Below, one piece after another: positions 62,523-64,000 of a DNA stretch of 64,000 nt. This DNA is from Isosphaeraceae bacterium (lineage in GTDB: Bacteria; Planctomycetota; Planctomycetia; Isosphaerales; Isosphaeraceae): contig BPJS01000001.1 of assembly GCA_026004735.1 (NCBI GenBank), positions 3,111,641-3,175,640 of the forward strand, in the 5' to 3' direction. Within the stretch, counting starts at the first letter, position 1; each line of letters begins with the position of its first letter. The notes below the pieces were generated by a model. It was given only the letters and a program-made list of their open reading frames with translations. It did no database searches and had not been told where the DNA came from. The translations under genes were made by a program, and so were the position numbers.

Positions 62523-63448
62523 CGCCCCTCCCCCGGGAGCTGCTTGCCCCACCCCGACTCAGGCACCCAAGAGCGTGTGAACGGCTCGCCGCTTGATGCG
62601 TGATCGAGCGGCGGGAGGAGGAACACGGAGAGCCTCCTCAGCACCTCCTCAAGTTCCCCCGCGGCATAGAGCCCGCTCCTGTTGATGAACGCATGCCACT
62701 GCTTCATCTTCGACTCCTCTCGGGCGAAGGCGTCGGTCAAGCCTATGGGCATCCCCTTCGGGAACGCGGTCGAGCGTCGTTCGAAGGTGTTCGTGATCGC
62801 CCGTGAGAGGAGCTCCCCCTCGAACGGGAACGTGTTGGCCATGACGAAGAGGTCGTAGAAGTCCTTCATACGGGAGTTTGCGAGTCCGAGCTTCACCAAG
62901 GCCTCGAGCTTCTCGGCGACGACCGTCTCCCTGGGATACGCGCGGAGCCTCGGTGCATCCATGTCGAGGATCGTCGGGAAGTCGACCTCCTCGGCGGGCG
63001 GCGTGACGGCGTCCCCGAAGCCAACGTCAACCTGGAGGTCGATGCGCGCCTGCCCGAGCTTAGCCTCGATCCGCGCCCGCTGCCCGCCGTACTCCTGGTC
63101 CTCGCGGATGGGATCGACCGTGACCGACTCCGCGTCGAATCGGAGCCCGTCATCGGAGACCTCCACGCGGCACACCTCTGCGAGGACTCGCCTCAGGCGC
63201 TCGCCGCCCGGGTCGCCGTAGCCGAGTAGGTCGAGGTCACGCGTCGGCCGGTGGAGCTCCCCGGTCCAGAGGGCGAATAGCATCGCGCCCTTCAGCACGA
63301 AGGCGTCGCGGTGCCCGGACGCCGACAGCCGGAACAGCAGCCGCTCGACGGCGTAGCGGGTCAGGAGCCGCTGAAAGTCCTCGCCGGTCTTCCGGCTCAT
63401 GTTCAGGAGCCGCTCCTTGACCGAGGCGGCGACATTCTTCCTCGTCAT
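62519..63448 (-). CDS. AbiEii-family nucleotidyltransferase toxin, module 2
   Basis: A 309-residue toxin starting MTRKNVAASVKERLLNMSRK. The motif FVLKGAMLFALWTGELHRPT, RDLDLLGYGD holds the nucleotidyltransferase acidic pair. AYPRETVVAEKLEALVKLGL and NSRMKDFYDLFVMANTF are typical of this subgroup. It starts by ATGA overlap with the upstream antitoxin. It is only distantly related to module 1, so the two modules are independent acquisitions. Confidence 0.88.
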   Translation of the reverse strand: MTRKNVAASVKERLLNMSRKTGEDFQRLLTRYAVERLLFRLSASGHRDAFVLKGAMLFALWTGELHRPTRDLDLLGYGDPGGERLRRVLAEVCRVEVSDDGLRFDAESVTVDPIREDQEYGGQRARIEAKLGQARIDLQVDVGFGDAVTPPAEEVDFPTILDMDAPRLRAYPRETVVAEKLEALVKLGLANSRMKDFYDLFVMANTFPFEGELLSRAITNTFERRSTAFPKGMPIGLTDAFAREESKMKQWHAFINRSGLYAAGELEEVLRRLSVFLLPPLDHASSGEPFTRSWVPESGWGKQLPGEGR

Positions 63449-64000
63449 GCGAGCGACTCGAGGTACGGCCGCATGACGTTCTCCATGCGGCAGATCTTCG
63501 CGGCGTGCCAGAGCTCGTCCATCGTGGCCTTCCGCTGCTTCCAGCAGTCTCGGAGCGCCTCGAGGGCCACGTCGAGCCCTATCTTGTTCCGGTACTTGAA
63601 CGCATCGGCGACGGTCTTGGCCGGTGAGTACACCTTCACCGCCACGTTCTCGAGCTCGTGCACGTGGACCAGCTCGGTGAGGGCGGGCCCCGAGAAACGC
63701 ACCACCTTGAGCCTCGGCGTATTGACCCTCGGCGTCCAGGCCTTGTTCGGGAGCGCAAGCCACACCTCCCTCGGGGACTGGGTCGTCATCCCGTGGAAGC
63801 GGAGAGCCGAGAGCAGGCACACGACGCCGACCGGGACGAGCTTCTGGGCCTCGACCAGGCTGTGGTGCTCGCCGACGTCGGCCTCGGGCGAGGCGTAGAG
63901 CCCGCGGGCCACCCGGTCGGCGAGCCCCCGCCGGTAGAGGCGGTCCAGGTAGTCGGCGGGTATGCCTCGCTCGGTGAGATCGCGTGGACGGAGCGTCCCT
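63445..64000 (-). CDS. AbiEi-type antitoxin, 5' end cut by window edge
   Basis: At least 184 residues are present and the frame is open to the right edge. Visible are DLTERGIPADYLDRLYRRGL (N-terminal winged-helix-like), ARGLYASPEADVGEHHSLVE, PVGVVCLLSALRFHGMTTQS, PREVWLALPNKAWTPRV, and the C-terminal KVYSPAKTVADAFKYRNKIG, all typical of the AbiEi family. It overlaps the toxin start by four bases. The N-terminus lies beyond the window. Confidence 0.88.
   Translation of the reverse strand, partial: GTLRPRDLTERGIPADYLDRLYRRGLADRVARGLYASPEADVGEHHSLVEAQKLVPVGVVCLLSALRFHGMTTQSPREVWLALPNKAWTPRVNTPRLKVVRFSGPALTELVHVHELENVAVKVYSPAKTVADAFKYRNKIGLDVALEALRDCWKQRKATMDELWHAAKICRMENVMRPYLESLA

Overview
The window looks like an accessory, plasmid- or island-like stretch of a high-GC planctomycete, probably Isosphaeraceae-like. 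The evidence is small planctomycete-type proteins, YD-repeat giants with an N-terminal LEARN-type motif, DUF932 and DUF3892 proteins, multi-domain glycosyltransferases, Ser/Thr kinases and a sigma factor in a defence context. This assignment rests on remembered family features, not on a search. No rRNA, canonical tRNA or CRISPR array was seen.

Layout. 1-7.5 kb: an IS5-type transposase cut by the window edge, a frameshifted hypothetical gene, a roughly 0.9 kb hairpin-rich GC-rich stretch without a convincing gene (candidate structured RNA), a DUF932 gene with three small downstream genes, a decayed DUF3987-like gene, and DUF3892 and DUF4430 proteins. 7.9-12.7 kb: a giant glycosyltransferase/methyltransferase/TPR protein translationally coupled to a second glycosyltransferase. 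12.8-29 kb: two RHS/YD-repeat giants, each followed by a unique lower-GC tip, a candidate immunity gene and an orphan RHS-core fragment. Copy 1 has its N-terminus separated from its body by an apparent 91-bp deletion. 29-33.3 kb: a truncated IS4, a complete IS3 with a GGGAAAA slippery site, gene debris, and an ISAs1-family element with a perfect 10-bp target duplication. 33.3-40 kb: an AbrB/TacA-like antitoxin with a GNAT toxin, a tyrosine integrase, a PIN toxin broken by one base beside its intact antitoxin, and a large NERD-nuclease/STAND-NTPase protein. 40.5-44.6 kb: two coupled Ser/Thr kinases, a small protein and an integrase remnant. 44.9-52.7 kb: a membrane protein, an XRE regulator with a 19-bp palindrome, transposon fossils, and an 1823-residue methyltransferase-helicase. 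52.7-64 kb: a mostly minus-strand defence island holding a ubiquitin-like cluster (UBL, E2-like, JAB protease, E1-like) preceded by a sigma factor, a coiled-coil protein and an ImmA/IrrE peptidase, then two AbiE-type modules around a frameshifted AlkB homologue.

The most interesting candidates are the sigma/IrrE-linked ubiquitin-like operon with its membrane-anchored dUTPase-fold neighbour, the NERD-STAND protein, the RHS loci with their displaced cores, a 28-bp upstream element shared by two genes about 50 kb apart, and a ghost AbiE promoter-leader. Many genes are broken by single frameshifts, so either the region is decaying or the assembly has indels; resequencing would separate these.
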